Assembly: GCF_014050145.1 (NCBI RefSeq)
Contig: NZ_JACFYF010000012.1
Location: 1 to 64,000, forward strand
Source of the DNA: Vibrio marinisediminis
GTDB lineage: Bacteria > Pseudomonadota > Gammaproteobacteria > Enterobacterales > Vibrionaceae
DNA length: 64,000 nucleotides
Direction of reading: 5' to 3'
Shown piece by piece: positions 49,697 to 58,955 of this stretch; the first letter of the stretch is position 1; every line of letters starts with the position of its first letter. Both the position numbers and the translations under genes were made by a program. The notes under the pieces are model-generated. The model saw only the letters and a program-made list of their open reading frames with translations, was not told the DNA's origin and searched no databases.

Positions 49697-50911
49697 CTAA
49701 GATTGCTTTTCTATTGCTTTGATTCGACGTTTTTCCATTTCACTTCGAATATCAGCGCCTTTAAAACCATCACTAATGATGTCTTGTACTTGGACATTTA
49801 ATGCCGCTTGATACGCCTGTTGGAAAATCGCTTTTTGCGGGTACTCTATTTGCTCGTGCCCAGTTCTTCCACGGCTATCAGCCATACAGCAGATAAGAAT
49901 ATCGTCGAGGCGATCGGGTTTGCGCCATACATCGAATTTATTCAGAATCTTGAGTTTAGTTGTGGGCTTAAGTTCCGCAGCGTGGTGGATGTTTGAGTGC
50001 TGTTCACACACCATTAGAGCCAAATCGCGGTATTCATTGGGCACGCGTACTCGCTCACACAATGCTTTGATGATGTTAACCCCAGTATGGCAATGCATCT
50101 TGTGGCTCGGCCATTCATTTTCTGGTGTGGTGCCTTTGCCGAGATCATGTACTTGAGCGGCAAAACGTACGTAGGGAGAGTCAGACAAAATAGCAGCTTG
50201 CCTCGCAACCATCAGAGTATGGATGCCAGTGTCGATTTCAGGATGCCATTTCTCTGGCTGTGGAACACCAAATAGGCAATTGATTTCCGGTAATACGACC
50301 GCGAGAGCGCCGCAGTCCCTTAGCACGGAAAGGAATACTTGTGGATCTTGAGTCGTTAATGACTTTTGCCACTCTTGCCAAACGCGCTCTGCCGTGAGGT
50401 GCTCTAGCTCACCACTTTGCACAATCTTAGCCATTAAACTCATGGTTTCGGTGGCGATGGTGAATCCGAGGTGAGCCAATTTGGCGGCAAAGCGTGCCAC
50501 ACGTAGCACGCGCAACGGGTCTTCAACAAAAGCCTCTGAAACATGTCTTAGTACACGATTTTGTAGATCTTGTTGACCGAGGTATGGGTCAATAAGATTG
50601 CCTTGTGCGTCTTGCGCAATGGCATTGATGGTGAGGTCTCGGCGTAATAGGTCTTCTTCAAGTGTGACGTTGGGTGCAAAGTGGCATTGAAACCCCGTGT
50701 AACCCGCGCCGGTTTTACGCTCTGTACGTGCAAGAGCATGCTCTTCCTTACTCTTTGGATGAAGGAATACGGGGAAGTCTTTACCAACTGCTGTGTACCC
50801 TTCAGCCAGCATTTGCTCAGGGGTCGCACCGACTACAACCCAGTCTCGGTCGTAGACGGCTAAGTTAAGCAGTTTGTCGCGCACCGCGCCACCAACAAGG
50901 TATCTTTGCAC
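49697..50911 (-). CDS. cca: CCA-adding tRNA nucleotidyltransferase
   Basis: This bifunctional enzyme of about 404 aa (412 from the furthest ATG) adds or repairs the tRNA 3' CCA. The nucleotidyltransferase head has [12 protein letters not shown], then DRDWVVVG and [12 protein letters not shown]-terminal HD domain ([11 protein letters not shown]) carries phosphohydrolase activity as in E. coli Cca. I prefer the GTG at 50911, with GTGAGAG upstream, giving (M)[11 protein letters not shown], close to E. coli. Alternative ATGs at 50935 and 50932 lie inside an inverted repeat. It is divergent from gspA. Confidence 0.93.
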   Translation of the reverse strand: MQRYLVGGAVRDKLLNLAVYDRDWVVVGATPEQMLAEGYTAVGKDFPVFLHPKSKEEHALARTERKTGAGYTGFQCHFAPNVTLEEDLLRRDLTINAIAQDAQGNLIDPYLGQQDLQNRVLRHVSEAFVEDPLRVLRVARFAAKLAHLGFTIATETMSLMAKIVQSGELEHLTAERVWQEWQKSLTTQDPQVFLSVLRDCGALAVVLPEINCLFGVPQPEKWHPEIDTGIHTLMVARQAAILSDSPYVRFAAQVHDLGKGTTPENEWPSHKMHCHTGVNIIKALCERVRVPNEYRDLALMVCEQHSNIHHAAELKPTTKLKILNKFDVWRKPDRLDDILICCMADSRGRTGHEQIEYPQKAIFQQAYQAALNVQVQDIISDGFKGADIRSEMEKRRIKAIEKQS

Positions 50912-50932
50912 TTTGCTCTCACTATTTATCAT

Positions 50933-50956
50933 CATTGCCTATTGTAGTAGGCAATG
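50933..50956. repeat. Inverted repeat in cca-gspA divergent region
   Basis: CATTGCCTA (50933-50941) and TAGGCAATG (50948-50956) are perfect 9-bp arms around TTGTAG. It sits between the two divergent starts. Confidence 0.55.
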
Positions 50957-50994
50957 TTACTTTCGTTGCCAATAAATTCCCAGCGACCAATGAC

Positions 50995-52602
50995 ATGTAT
51001 AACCATCATTTTGGATTTGTTGAGTTACCGTTCTCCATTGTACCGAACTCACGATTTCTCTATTTAAGCCAGCGTCACAAAGAGGCTATCCATCATCTGC
51101 AAGCCGGTTTGGGCGATGGTGGTGGTTTTGCCATGCTCACTGGTGAAGTTGGCACGGGAAAAACCACGGTTTCCAAGGCGATGATTAAGGCATTAGATTC
51201 GTCGACTCAAATTGGTAGCATTCTTAATCCCACGTTTTCAAATATTGAGCTGTTACAAGTTATCTGTGATGAGTTTTCTTTGCTTTATTCAGATCAGGCA
51301 TCCGTTAAGCAGCTTACTGATGTCATCAAACAGTTTTTGTTGGAAAGTTATCGCAGTGGCAAGCAAACGCTGGTGATCATTGACGAAGCACAGCACCTTT
51401 CAGCAGAAGTACTGGAACAACTGCGTTTGCTGACCAACTTAGAAACTGAGCAAAGAAAGCTACTTAAGGTGCTATTGATCGGGCAGCCAGAGCTGCAACA
51501 CAAATTGCAAATGCCGCAGCTAAGACAACTTGCTCAGCGCATTACTGGTCGTTACCACTTATTGCCTTTGGACAGTAATGAAACGGCGAAGTACATTCAA
51601 TTCCGTCTGCAGCTTGCTGGAGGTAATAGTGAGCTTTTTTCTAGTAAGTCACTTAAAGCAATCGCTCAAGCAACGCAGGGAATTCCACGCTTAGTTAACC
51701 TTGTATGTGATGCGGCGTTAAAGCGAGCTTATCAAATTGGTGAGAAAACGCCGAGCTCACAAACGGTATCGACGGCTTGTGAAGAGGTGATGAGTTTTCA
51801 GCCCTCTTTTTATCAACCACGAACGTCGGCTAAGCCAAATAGCAATAAACGAAGCTACGTAATTGCAGCCATGGTCGGTCTTACTTTCGCGGGCGCCGCT
51901 TACCACTACTTGCCTACAGTAGTGACACCTCATATTCAGCATCAAGTTGAGCGGCTTTATCCTGCGCAGCCTAACCGAGTGGAAGGGCAACAAACCTTAC
52001 CAAGAGAACTAATGATCTTACTTGAAGAGCCATCTAGTTTGTCGCAGGGGTTAGAGACGCTTTATCAAGTGTGGGGATACCACGCTTCCGTCGTTGACCA
52101 AATGTGTCTTGAAAATAACCGCTCTCAATTTAATTGTGCCCAGCTGCAGGGTAGCCTACAGCAGATCCTTGAGAGTAACCTTCCGGTGTTGCTGACGCTG
52201 AATTATCAAGGACAAAACCATTACGCAGTACTCTATAGAGCAAACCAACAACAGGTGCAGCTATTGATTGATGGACAACGCGTTGAGTTTGCAACTCAAT
52301 GGCTTGAGCAAGTGTGGAGTGGTGAGTATCACTTGATCTGGCAACGGCTGTGGCACCAAACACTTAAGCCTGGCATGAGTGGTCATCCTGTGGCAAGTTT
52401 GGATTATCAACTGTCACAGCTACTGCAAATGCCTTTAGGTAGTGAGCAAAGCTATGGTGATGATCTGATACAAAAAGTGAGCTTGTTCCAACGATGGCAA
52501 CAACTCGCAGTCGATGGCATCGCGGGTGAAGAGACCTTACACAGGCTGGAATTGTTATCCCAAGAAGGTGCACCCCATCTTAATGCGTTGGAGGGCGTCT
52601 AA
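50995..52602 (+). CDS. gspA: ExeA/GspA-type AAA+ ATPase with peptidoglycan-binding domain
   Basis: This 535-aa inner-membrane protein couples ATP hydrolysis to insertion of the type II secretion secretin through peptidoglycan, working with GspB. The cytoplasmic AAA domain has Walker A GEVGTGKTT at 51-59 and Walker B TLVIIDEAQH near 144-153. A transmembrane segment (about 284-304) follows. The periplasmic part has a C39-peptidase-like region (with GQNHYAVLYR) and a C-terminal peptidoglycan-binding domain (VASLDYQLSQLL ... LAVDGIAGEETLHRL). Start at ATG 50995, matching the family's MYxxxFGF. It overlaps gspB by 1 nt and is far from any gspC-N operon in this window. Confidence 0.9.
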   Translation: MYNHHFGFVELPFSIVPNSRFLYLSQRHKEAIHHLQAGLGDGGGFAMLTGEVGTGKTTVSKAMIKALDSSTQIGSILNPTFSNIELLQVICDEFSLLYSDQASVKQLTDVIKQFLLESYRSGKQTLVIIDEAQHLSAEVLEQLRLLTNLETEQRKLLKVLLIGQPELQHKLQMPQLRQLAQRITGRYHLLPLDSNETAKYIQFRLQLAGGNSELFSSKSLKAIAQATQGIPRLVNLVCDAALKRAYQIGEKTPSSQTVSTACEEVMSFQPSFYQPRTSAKPNSNKRSYVIAAMVGLTFAGAAYHYLPTVVTPHIQHQVERLYPAQPNRVEGQQTLPRELMILLEEPSSLSQGLETLYQVWGYHASVVDQMCLENNRSQFNCAQLQGSLQQILESNLPVLLTLNYQGQNHYAVLYRANQQQVQLLIDGQRVEFATQWLEQVWSGEYHLIWQRLWHQTLKPGMSGHPVASLDYQLSQLLQMPLGSEQSYGDDLIQKVSLFQRWQQLAVDGIAGEETLHRLELLSQEGAPHLNALEGV

Positions 52603-53381
52603 TGGGTAATCTCATTCAATCGCTAGAAGAGTCTCAGCAGGGATATCAGCAACATAATCCCAATATCGCCATGATAAATCATACGCAGCCGTCGCCGTCT
52701 TCCCATTCATGGTCTTTGAGCTTAGCCTTATTATTATTGCCGGTTACTACCGTGTCGGTCGGCATCATAAGCTACCAGTATGTTGAGTTACGTGATGCAT
52801 GGTTACAGCAAAACCAAGGCATTGTTGAGGTTGTTGAAGTGTCTGCGCCTCTGGTCAAGTTAAGTTACCCAAACATAGCAGATCTGAAAGACTCCCAAAT
52901 TGAAGTAATAGCAGTGGAGCGATTAGAAGAACCGGTGAGATCACCGCAGCAATCTGAGCAACATGATTTCAAAGCTGATGTAAAAGCGCCAGCAGTAACC
53001 ACGTCAAATGAGGATGATTTGCTTGATGGGCTTGATTTGTCGGGTTTATCTCCTGATATTGCACAGCGCTTACAAGCCGCAATGCAATCTGAGAGTGAAC
53101 AGCCCCGCACGGATACTAGCCAGACAATCGAAGATCAAACAATAGAGCTTAATTCAACCGCATCACAATGGTATGGCAAGCTGCCCGCATTGAACTTTCA
53201 GACTCATGTCTATTCGTCCAATCAAGATAAGCGTTGGGTTAAGGTCAACGATATTGAGTATCAACAGGGCGATTGGTTAGCTGATGGGGTCGAACTTTTT
53301 GCGATCGAACCGCAAGCGTGTGTGATTGAATTTGAACAACAACGCATTCGTGTTCCTGCACTGTATGATTGGCAAGGTTAA
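52602..53381 (+). CDS. gspB: Type II secretion assembly protein GspB
   Basis: This 259-aa bitopic protein has a transmembrane helix at about 37-56, a proline/glutamine-rich linker and a C-terminal periplasmic domain of the T2SS GspB type (LPALNFQTHVYS ... WVKVNDIEYQQGDWL ... IRVPALYDW). It forms a complex with GspA to position the GspD secretin. The start shares one base with the gspA stop, a tight translational couple. A strong bidirectional terminator ends the pair. Confidence 0.87.
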   Translation: MGNLIQSLEESQQGYQQHNPNIAMINHTQPSPSSHSWSLSLALLLLPVTTVSVGIISYQYVELRDAWLQQNQGIVEVVEVSAPLVKLSYPNIADLKDSQIEVIAVERLEEPVRSPQQSEQHDFKADVKAPAVTTSNEDDLLDGLDLSGLSPDIAQRLQAAMQSESEQPRTDTSQTIEDQTIELNSTASQWYGKLPALNFQTHVYSSNQDKRWVKVNDIEYQQGDWLADGVELFAIEPQACVIEFEQQRIRVPALYDWQG

Positions 53382-53401
53382 TCCTTAGCTTCACTCCATA
53401 A

Positions 53402-53429
53402 AAAAAGGTCACGTAATCGTGACCTTTTT
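53402..53429. terminator. Bidirectional terminator, gspB / ygiM
   Basis: AAAAAGGTCACG and CGTGACCTTTTT form a perfect 12-bp stem with a TAAT loop. Confidence 0.9.
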
Positions 53430-53456
53430 AATGCCGTGTCTCATTTTGAGATGGGA

Positions 53457-54068
53457 TTATGACCAACCTGCAGGAGAGCGCTTTTTACGTGGAACGATGT
53501 GAGGCAAGATCAAACCAAGTAATAGACCAATACCTGCAACACCACCACCATAAGTAAAGTACTTCAGCAGCAAATCGTCTTTTTGCGTATCAAGTTTAGC
53601 GCGTAGGTTACGTACTTCCGTCTGAGACGCAGTAAGTTGTTGGCTCATGTCGCTATAGCTTTTTTCCATCTCAGCAATTTGGCTGTTACGGTTTTCAAGC
53701 GAGTCAACTAACCCAGCTTTTTCTTTGTTCGCATTTTCGCTAGCGTTAGCAAGCTTCGATTTTACATCGGCTAATTCTTTCTCTAAGCGAGGTAAGCGAG
53801 TTGTCATGCTTTCTTGAGTTGTGACAAAGTTAGTTGCCACCCAGCCTTTGCGACCACGGTTATCGACAACTTGGCTATAGCCAGTCTTTTTGTCACTAGA
53901 AACAAGCGTTACTTTTTCACCAGCATTCACACTACCAATAATACGGAATTGATTGCTAGGGCCTGAGTGCATATAGGTGAATAAGTTATCAGAGATATAG
54001 CGATCTTTTGCCATTGCAGAAGGTGCTGCAATGAGGCAAGCCAAGATCATAAAAACCAGTTTTTTCAC
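53457..54068 (-). CDS. ygiM: SH3-domain membrane protein YgiM (TIGR04211 family)
   Basis: This 203-aa protein has a signal peptide (MKKLVFMILACLIAAPSAMA, 1-20) and an SH3b domain at about 22-84 (RYISDNLFTYMHSGP ... GWVATNFV). A long coiled coil at about 92-165 and a C-terminal transmembrane helix (171-190) with a basic tail (PRKKR) follow. It fits the TIGR04211/YgiM family, which is near cca in E. coli as well. The start is GTG 54068 with AAAGGA six nt upstream. Upstream in-frame sequence is non-family and overlaps the pit terminator. Function is unknown; peptidoglycan contact through SH3b is plausible. Confidence 0.83.
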   Translation of the reverse strand: MKKLVFMILACLIAAPSAMAKDRYISDNLFTYMHSGPSNQFRIIGSVNAGEKVTLVSSDKKTGYSQVVDNRGRKGWVATNFVTTQESMTTRLPRLEKELADVKSKLANASENANKEKAGLVDSLENRNSQIAEMEKSYSDMSQQLTASQTEVRNLRAKLDTQKDDLLLKYFTYGGGVAGIGLLLGLILPHIVPRKKRSPAGWS

Positions 54069-54151
54069 GGTAAATCCTTTAACAGTCATCAAGCTTTCAG
54101 GGCAGGGTAAACCCTGAGAAACAAATAGTAAGAAGTTTCCTTTTAGGGTGC

Positions 54152-54180
54152 AACAAAGAAGGGAGGCTAAGCCTCCCTTT
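54152..54180 (-). terminator. Terminator of the DUF47-pit operon
   Basis: On minus, AAGGGAGGC and GCCTCCCTT pair around TTA and continue into a T-rich tail (CTTTGTTG). It lies about 55 nt after the pit stop. Confidence 0.7.
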
Positions 54181-54233
54181 CTGCGTGTTTGAGTCAATAA
54201 TGACAGTGCATTTACACAGCCCTGACTGATTGA

Positions 54234-55493
54234 CTAGCTGAATGACGCTTGAATGGCGTAGAAGAAGACTACCGCCAATAGTGCGCCAGCAGGCAGTGTT
54301 ACGATCCAAGATGCAACGATGTTACGAATAACACCAAGGTTTAGCGCAGCAATACCACGAGCAAAACCAACACCTAAAATTGCACCCACTAGAGTTTGTG
54401 TGGTTGAAATTGGTAGACCAGTACCTGATGCAAGAACAACAGTACACGCCGTTGCCAACTGAGCAGCAAAACCACGACTTGGCGTTAGTTCTGTAATACC
54501 AGTACCAACGGTTGCCATTACTTTATGACCTAGTGTTGCTAGACCGACCACAATACCAAAACCACCTAGTGGAAGAATCCACCATACGATTTCACTCTTG
54601 CCAGTGATTTCACCCATGTGTTGAACAGTAGATACAACCGCAGCTAGTGGACCAATCGCGTTTGCTACGTCGTTTGAACCATGAGCAAATGCCATTGCAC
54701 ACGCAGTGATAACCATAAGAACGCTGAAGATACCTTCTACGCCAGCAAAGCCGTGGTCGTCTTCACGATTAGCAAATTTCTTCTGAATGTAGAAGTAACC
54801 ACCAACCATAACCATTGTCGAAACAACCGCAGCCCAAACCCATGCTTCACCGTTTGATAGGTGTAGACCAACGTGTTTAAGACCTTTTTTGATTGTTACC
54901 AGTGCGATTACCATAGTAGTAATAAACATGTACACAGGTACAAATCGTTTGGCGTTGAAAAGCGGTTTCTCAGTATCAAAGATCAGTCGTTGAGCGCTGA
55001 CGAAGATGACGTAAGCGAAGAAGCCAGAGATAATTGGTGTAATGATCCAACTACCTACGATGCCTTGAACACTGCTCCAGTCTACGGCTTCAGTACCAAC
55101 AGACACACAGGCAAAGCCGATGATTGCGCCGATGATAGAGTGAGTCGTTGATACAGGCCAACCCATGTAAGATGCAAGAAGTAGCCATGTACCAGCAGCA
55201 AGTAGCGCTGACATCATGCCATAAACAAGCACATCTGGTTGAGAAGCGAATAGAGAAGTTTCGATCACACCTTTACGGATAGTATCGGTTACTTCACCAC
55301 CTGCTAGATAAGCACCAGCAAATTCGAAGATCATTGCAATAATGATCGCTTGTTTAACCGTCAGGGCTTTAGAGCCAACTGACGTACCCATAGCATTGGC
55401 TACATCGTTTGCACCAATACCAATTGCCATCATGAAGCCAAAAATAGCTGCAACAATAATCAGGACACTGCCATAGTTCGCAAGGATATCCAT
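54234..55493 (-). CDS. pit: Inorganic phosphate transporter (PiT family)
   Basis: This 419-aa polytopic inner-membrane protein has two copies of the PiT signature: GIGANDVANAMGTSVGSKAL near the N-terminus and AHGSNDVANAIGPL in the second half. It imports phosphate (cation-coupled). About ten hydrophobic helices are visible. Start at ATG 55493; 26 in-frame residues upstream are not family-like. It is downstream of and co-directional with a DUF47 gene, the usual pairing of PiT transporter and PhoU-like accessory protein. Confidence 0.93.
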   Translation of the reverse strand: MDILANYGSVLIIVAAIFGFMMAIGIGANDVANAMGTSVGSKALTVKQAIIIAMIFEFAGAYLAGGEVTDTIRKGVIETSLFASQPDVLVYGMMSALLAAGTWLLLASYMGWPVSTTHSIIGAIIGFACVSVGTEAVDWSSVQGIVGSWIITPIISGFFAYVIFVSAQRLIFDTEKPLFNAKRFVPVYMFITTMVIALVTIKKGLKHVGLHLSNGEAWVWAAVVSTMVMVGGYFYIQKKFANREDDHGFAGVEGIFSVLMVITACAMAFAHGSNDVANAIGPLAAVVSTVQHMGEITGKSEIVWWILPLGGFGIVVGLATLGHKVMATVGTGITELTPSRGFAAQLATACTVVLASGTGLPISTTQTLVGAILGVGFARGIAALNLGVIRNIVASWIVTLPAGALLAVVFFYAIQASFS

Positions 55494-55623
55494 CGTAATA
55501 CCTAGTTGTTTGATAATAAGCGGAGGCAAATTTTGAACACAACAAAACCCCTTAAGCGTCGAAATATTCATCGCCTAAATGGGGTGTGTCGAAAGATGCT
55601 CTCGTTATTGAGTTAACTTACAT

Positions 55624-56310
55624 TTATGAGCGGGATAGCATTACTTCTAATCGAGCACCTACACGCTGCGCTTGATCGGCAATACCGCCTACCCATTCTA
55701 AAATCTTGTACAGGAACATCACGTCGATAGGATTCATATCTTGTTCAATCGCCATTAATTGTTGGCGAAGTTGGATCTGCATCGCATCGGTGTCATCTTC
55801 GATCTTGTCTAATTGGTGAATCATCTCTGCAACCAGAGTAACTTCACGGCCTTTAAAGCCAGTTTCCAATAACTCATCCAATTCATTGATAACTTCCTGT
55901 GCCTGATTAGCGGCATCAAGACAACGCTTTAGATAAGCGATGAAGTTTTCTTGAAGAGGTGCTGGAATAGCTAGTTGGCGACCATAGACGCGACCTGCAA
56001 TGTCTTTTGCAAGGTTTGCGAGTTTGTCTTGTTGTGTCAGAAGCTCGAGCATGTCGCTACGATCAACTGGCATAAACAAACCACGAGGAAGTTTGAGACG
56101 AATTTCACGCTTGAGTACGTCTGCTTCTCTCTCAAGATGAGAGATTTGAGCACGAATTTCAGATGCTTTCTCCCAATCGCCTTGTGCAGTTACTTCAAAG
56201 AAGTTCACAAGATGAGAGCAGCATTCGTTGACGCACACTACATGGCGTTGCAAAGGCTTAATTGGGGACTTTGCAAATAACCCCATAATTGTATTTACTG
56301 GCATGGTCAT
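55624..56310 (-). CDS. DUF47 / PhoU-like protein (TIGR00153), Pit partner
   Basis: This 228-aa cytoplasmic helical-bundle protein of the DUF47 (TIGR00153) family has conserved helices SHLEREADVLKREIRLKL and IHQLDKIEDDTDAMQIQL, which resemble PhoU metal-binding ExxxD repeats. In many bacteria these genes precede pit and probably gate or regulate the transporter. About 130 nt separate it from pit. The N-terminus MTMPVNTIMGLFAKSPI has two possible ATGs. A promoter is likely in the 200-nt gap to ygiF, but no clear match was chosen. Confidence 0.88.
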   Translation of the reverse strand: MTMPVNTIMGLFAKSPIKPLQRHVVCVNECCSHLVNFFEVTAQGDWEKASEIRAQISHLEREADVLKREIRLKLPRGLFMPVDRSDMLELLTQQDKLANLAKDIAGRVYGRQLAIPAPLQENFIAYLKRCLDAANQAQEVINELDELLETGFKGREVTLVAEMIHQLDKIEDDTDAMQIQLRQQLMAIEQDMNPIDVMFLYKILEWVGGIADQAQRVGARLEVMLSRS

Positions 56311-56509
56311 TCAACCTACTAAATATAACCTATAAGAAACAATACACCATTTAAGGCGTAATCTTGTGCGATGGCTATAAAGGCGCGCATGGTAACGCAT
56401 TAAATCCATCATTAAAACTGTTTTAGATCATCAATTGAGCGATATTTCACTCTTGCCGAGTGGGAAATATAGCAATATCCTGTCTCTATCTGCTTTGAAA
56501 GGTATAACT

Positions 56510-58027
56510 ATGGAAACCGAGATAGAACTGAAGTTTTTTGTTTCTCCAGATTTTTCAGAAACTTTACGTCAAAAAATTTCTGAAGCAAAGATACTTCAGC
56601 ATAGCTGTCGTGACCTGGGTAACACTTATTTTGATACACCGGATAATTGGCTAAGGTTGCATGATATTGGTCTGCGCATTCGCCGTTTCGATGAGGTCTA
56701 TGTTCAAACGGTAAAAACAGCTGGACGTGTTGTCGCTGGTCTTCACCAACGCCCTGAATATAATGCAGAACACAAAAACAACATTCCTGATTTGACGCTT
56801 CATCCGGCAGATATTTGGCCATCAGGTAAAGATGTTGAAGCCTTACAAACTGAGCTTTCACCGCTATTCTCAACAAATTTTATGCGTGAACAGTGGTTAG
56901 TGGCAATGGCTGATGGCAGTCTAGTTGAAGTCGCCTTTGACCAAGGTGAGGTTGTGGCTGAGGATCGCCGTGATACCATTTGCGAAGTCGAACTTGAACT
57001 GAAATCAGGTCAAACAGATGCTCTATTTACTTTAGCACGTACCTTTAGTGATAAAGGCGGTATGCGCCTTGGTAATCTAAGTAAAGCAGCGAAAGGTTAC
57101 CGTCTGGCTCTAGGTTATGATGGCGATGAAGTGAAAAGTATGGATTTGGTCGCAACCGATAAATACGACACAGTCGAATCATGCTTTATTACCTCATTAG
57201 AGCATGCGTTATCACATTGGCATTATCATGAGCAGATATACTCTGAACGTGAGTCTATTGATGCGCTACACGAAATAAAAAATGCGATCAGCTTTATTCG
57301 TCAGACATTAACCATTTATGGCGATATCGTACCACGCAAAGCGAGTGCCTTAATTCGTCAAGAATTGAAGTGGCTTGAACAAGATTTAGCTTGGATCAAG
57401 CAATACGATTACCTTGATGATTTACTCGAAGACAAAGGGCATGCATTACGTAAACTCGATGCACGTAAATTTTTGATCAAAGAGTTAACCGAAGTGCAGA
57501 ATGAACTGCCATCTCGTGAAGAGATGCTAGAGCAGTTCAACTCCGCGCGTTATACCGCTTTGCTACTCGATCTGAGTCGTTGGATTTTAACTCGAGGTTG
57601 GCAACCATTTTTGGATGATAAATCTCGCCAAGCTATGGCGCAGAACATCAAACCTTTTTCGGTTGAGCAGCTAGAGCGCACATGGCATGCACTTATTGAA
57701 GCATTCCCGCCAGAGAAAGTATTAGAACCTCAAGATTATATAGAGCAGCAATATCACTTGATGCGTAATCTATATACGGGTGTTGGCTTTGCTAGTTTGT
57801 ACGACGACGAAGAGCGAAATCGCTTCCGCTTACCTTGGGCTGATCTATTACAAGGCATCGACGATCTACTGACATTGAAACCATTAGAGAAAATGGTTGA
57901 TAGTTTAGAGGGGGAAGAGCGCGAGCAGCTAGAACGCTGGCTATTCCGTCAACAAACCTCGATTCTTCATGCGATGGAACAAACTCGGATCATCAGTATT
58001 GAAGCTGAGCCATACTGGCAAGAGTAA
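56510..58027 (+). CDS. ygiF: CYTH-CHAD inorganic triphosphatase YgiF
   Basis: This 505-aa protein has an N-terminal CYTH tunnel domain (1-205) with the ExExK motif METEIELKFF (Glu4, Glu6, Lys8) and alternating acidic/basic strands. A C-terminal helical CHAD domain (about 220-500), which binds polyphosphate, follows. The E. coli homologue hydrolyses inorganic triphosphate. Start at ATG 56510 after AAAGGT. In E. coli ygiF is immediately upstream of glnE; here a channel gene and a chemoreceptor gene lie between. Confidence 0.92.
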   Translation: METEIELKFFVSPDFSETLRQKISEAKILQHSCRDLGNTYFDTPDNWLRLHDIGLRIRRFDEVYVQTVKTAGRVVAGLHQRPEYNAEHKNNIPDLTLHPADIWPSGKDVEALQTELSPLFSTNFMREQWLVAMADGSLVEVAFDQGEVVAEDRRDTICEVELELKSGQTDALFTLARTFSDKGGMRLGNLSKAAKGYRLALGYDGDEVKSMDLVATDKYDTVESCFITSLEHALSHWHYHEQIYSERESIDALHEIKNAISFIRQTLTIYGDIVPRKASALIRQELKWLEQDLAWIKQYDYLDDLLEDKGHALRKLDARKFLIKELTEVQNELPSREEMLEQFNSARYTALLLDLSRWILTRGWQPFLDDKSRQAMAQNIKPFSVEQLERTWHALIEAFPPEKVLEPQDYIEQQYHLMRNLYTGVGFASLYDDEERNRFRLPWADLLQGIDDLLTLKPLEKMVDSLEGEEREQLERWLFRQQTSILHAMEQTRIISIEAEPYWQE

Positions 58028-58036
58028 CAATATTTG

Positions 58037-58062
58037 AAAGAGAGCTACGGCTCTCTTTTTTG
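58037..58062. terminator. Bidirectional terminator, ygiF / K+ channel
   Basis: AAAGAGAGC and GCTCTCTTT pair around a TACG loop, with six T on plus. The stem overlaps the 3' end of the channel gene. Confidence 0.82.
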
Positions 58063-58851
58063 TTGCTCGCTGGCAGCATTGTGATGAAGCTTATCGATAT
58101 CTTTGCTCATCTTCCTTTCTAGTTTTTCTAAGCGTTGCAAAATAGCTTGCTGTTGCTCCAACAGTTCCTTCATCTGTTTCTCTTTTTGCGCAGCTTTCAA
58201 GGCTTGCATTTTACTTGGTGAAGTAATCACTGAGGTGATCAAACCTGAGATCATACCGAATAAACCCACGCCACAGAGAATAATAGCAGAGGCGACAATT
58301 TTTCCCGCGGTTGTGACAGGAAAATGGTCACCGTAGCCAACGGTTGAAATTGTCACTAACGCCCACCAAAGCGCATCAGCACCGGTTTTGATATTGGCAT
58401 CCGGTGAATGCCCTTCAACAAACAGCATGACACTCGAACCTAAAGTGAGAAGGATCACCAGTAAAAGCAGAATAGACGCAATGGTGGTCTCTTTTCGATT
58501 ACTGAGGATCTGCTTAACCAAGCTTCGACTTGAGCGAATAACCAGTATCACTCGCAAGATATGAAAAATTCGAGCGAAACGTAACGGTTCGATCATCGGC
58601 ACACTCGCAATGAAATCAATCCAGTGTTTTTTCAAGAAAAGCCGTTTGTTTGCGGAGCGGATCAAATCAATCGATAGTTGCAGAATGAAAATGGTACAGA
58701 TGACAAAATCTAAGCCGATAAGGATCTGTCGAGTCTCCTCGCGTATTGGAAAAAACAATAAGGCTGAGATCACAAATAACGCCATAACTGAGAGAATTAG
58801 TGACAACAAGCTCATCGGCTTTGTGTCATCTTTGTTATCATTTGTATTCAT
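58045..58851 (-). CDS. Voltage-gated-type potassium channel subunit
   Basis: This 268-aa protein has six transmembrane segments. An S4-like helix bears arginines at 91, 94, 100, 106 and 109, and a pore loop carries the potassium selectivity filter TVGYGD (170-175). The C-terminal part (about 225-260) is a glutamine/lysine-rich coiled coil (LEQQQAILQRLEKLERK), probably for tetramer assembly. The architecture is a compact Kv/KvAP-like channel without a RCK or cNMP domain. The physiological role in Vibrio is unknown. It is convergent to ygiF and divergent from the chemoreceptor. Confidence 0.88.
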   Translation of the reverse strand: MNTNDNKDDTKPMSLLSLILSVMALFVISALLFFPIREETRQILIGLDFVICTIFILQLSIDLIRSANKRLFLKKHWIDFIASVPMIEPLRFARIFHILRVILVIRSSRSLVKQILSNRKETTIASILLLLVILLTLGSSVMLFVEGHSPDANIKTGADALWWALVTISTVGYGDHFPVTTAGKIVASAIILCGVGLFGMISGLITSVITSPSKMQALKAAQKEKQMKELLEQQQAILQRLEKLERKMSKDIDKLHHNAASEQQKREP

Positions 58852-58955
58852 ACGGGGCTCGAAATAAATATTAGTACTAATGCTAAAGTATCAATTTGTG
58901 CTGAGGTAACTTTCCTTCGCCGTTAAAGAATATATGACTTAGTGGAGAACTAACA

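Noticed and set aside
54069-54197. N-terminal extension of ygiM
   Set aside because: It crosses the pit terminator and lacks a signal peptide; the GTG at 54068 gives a clean signal sequence and ribosome site.
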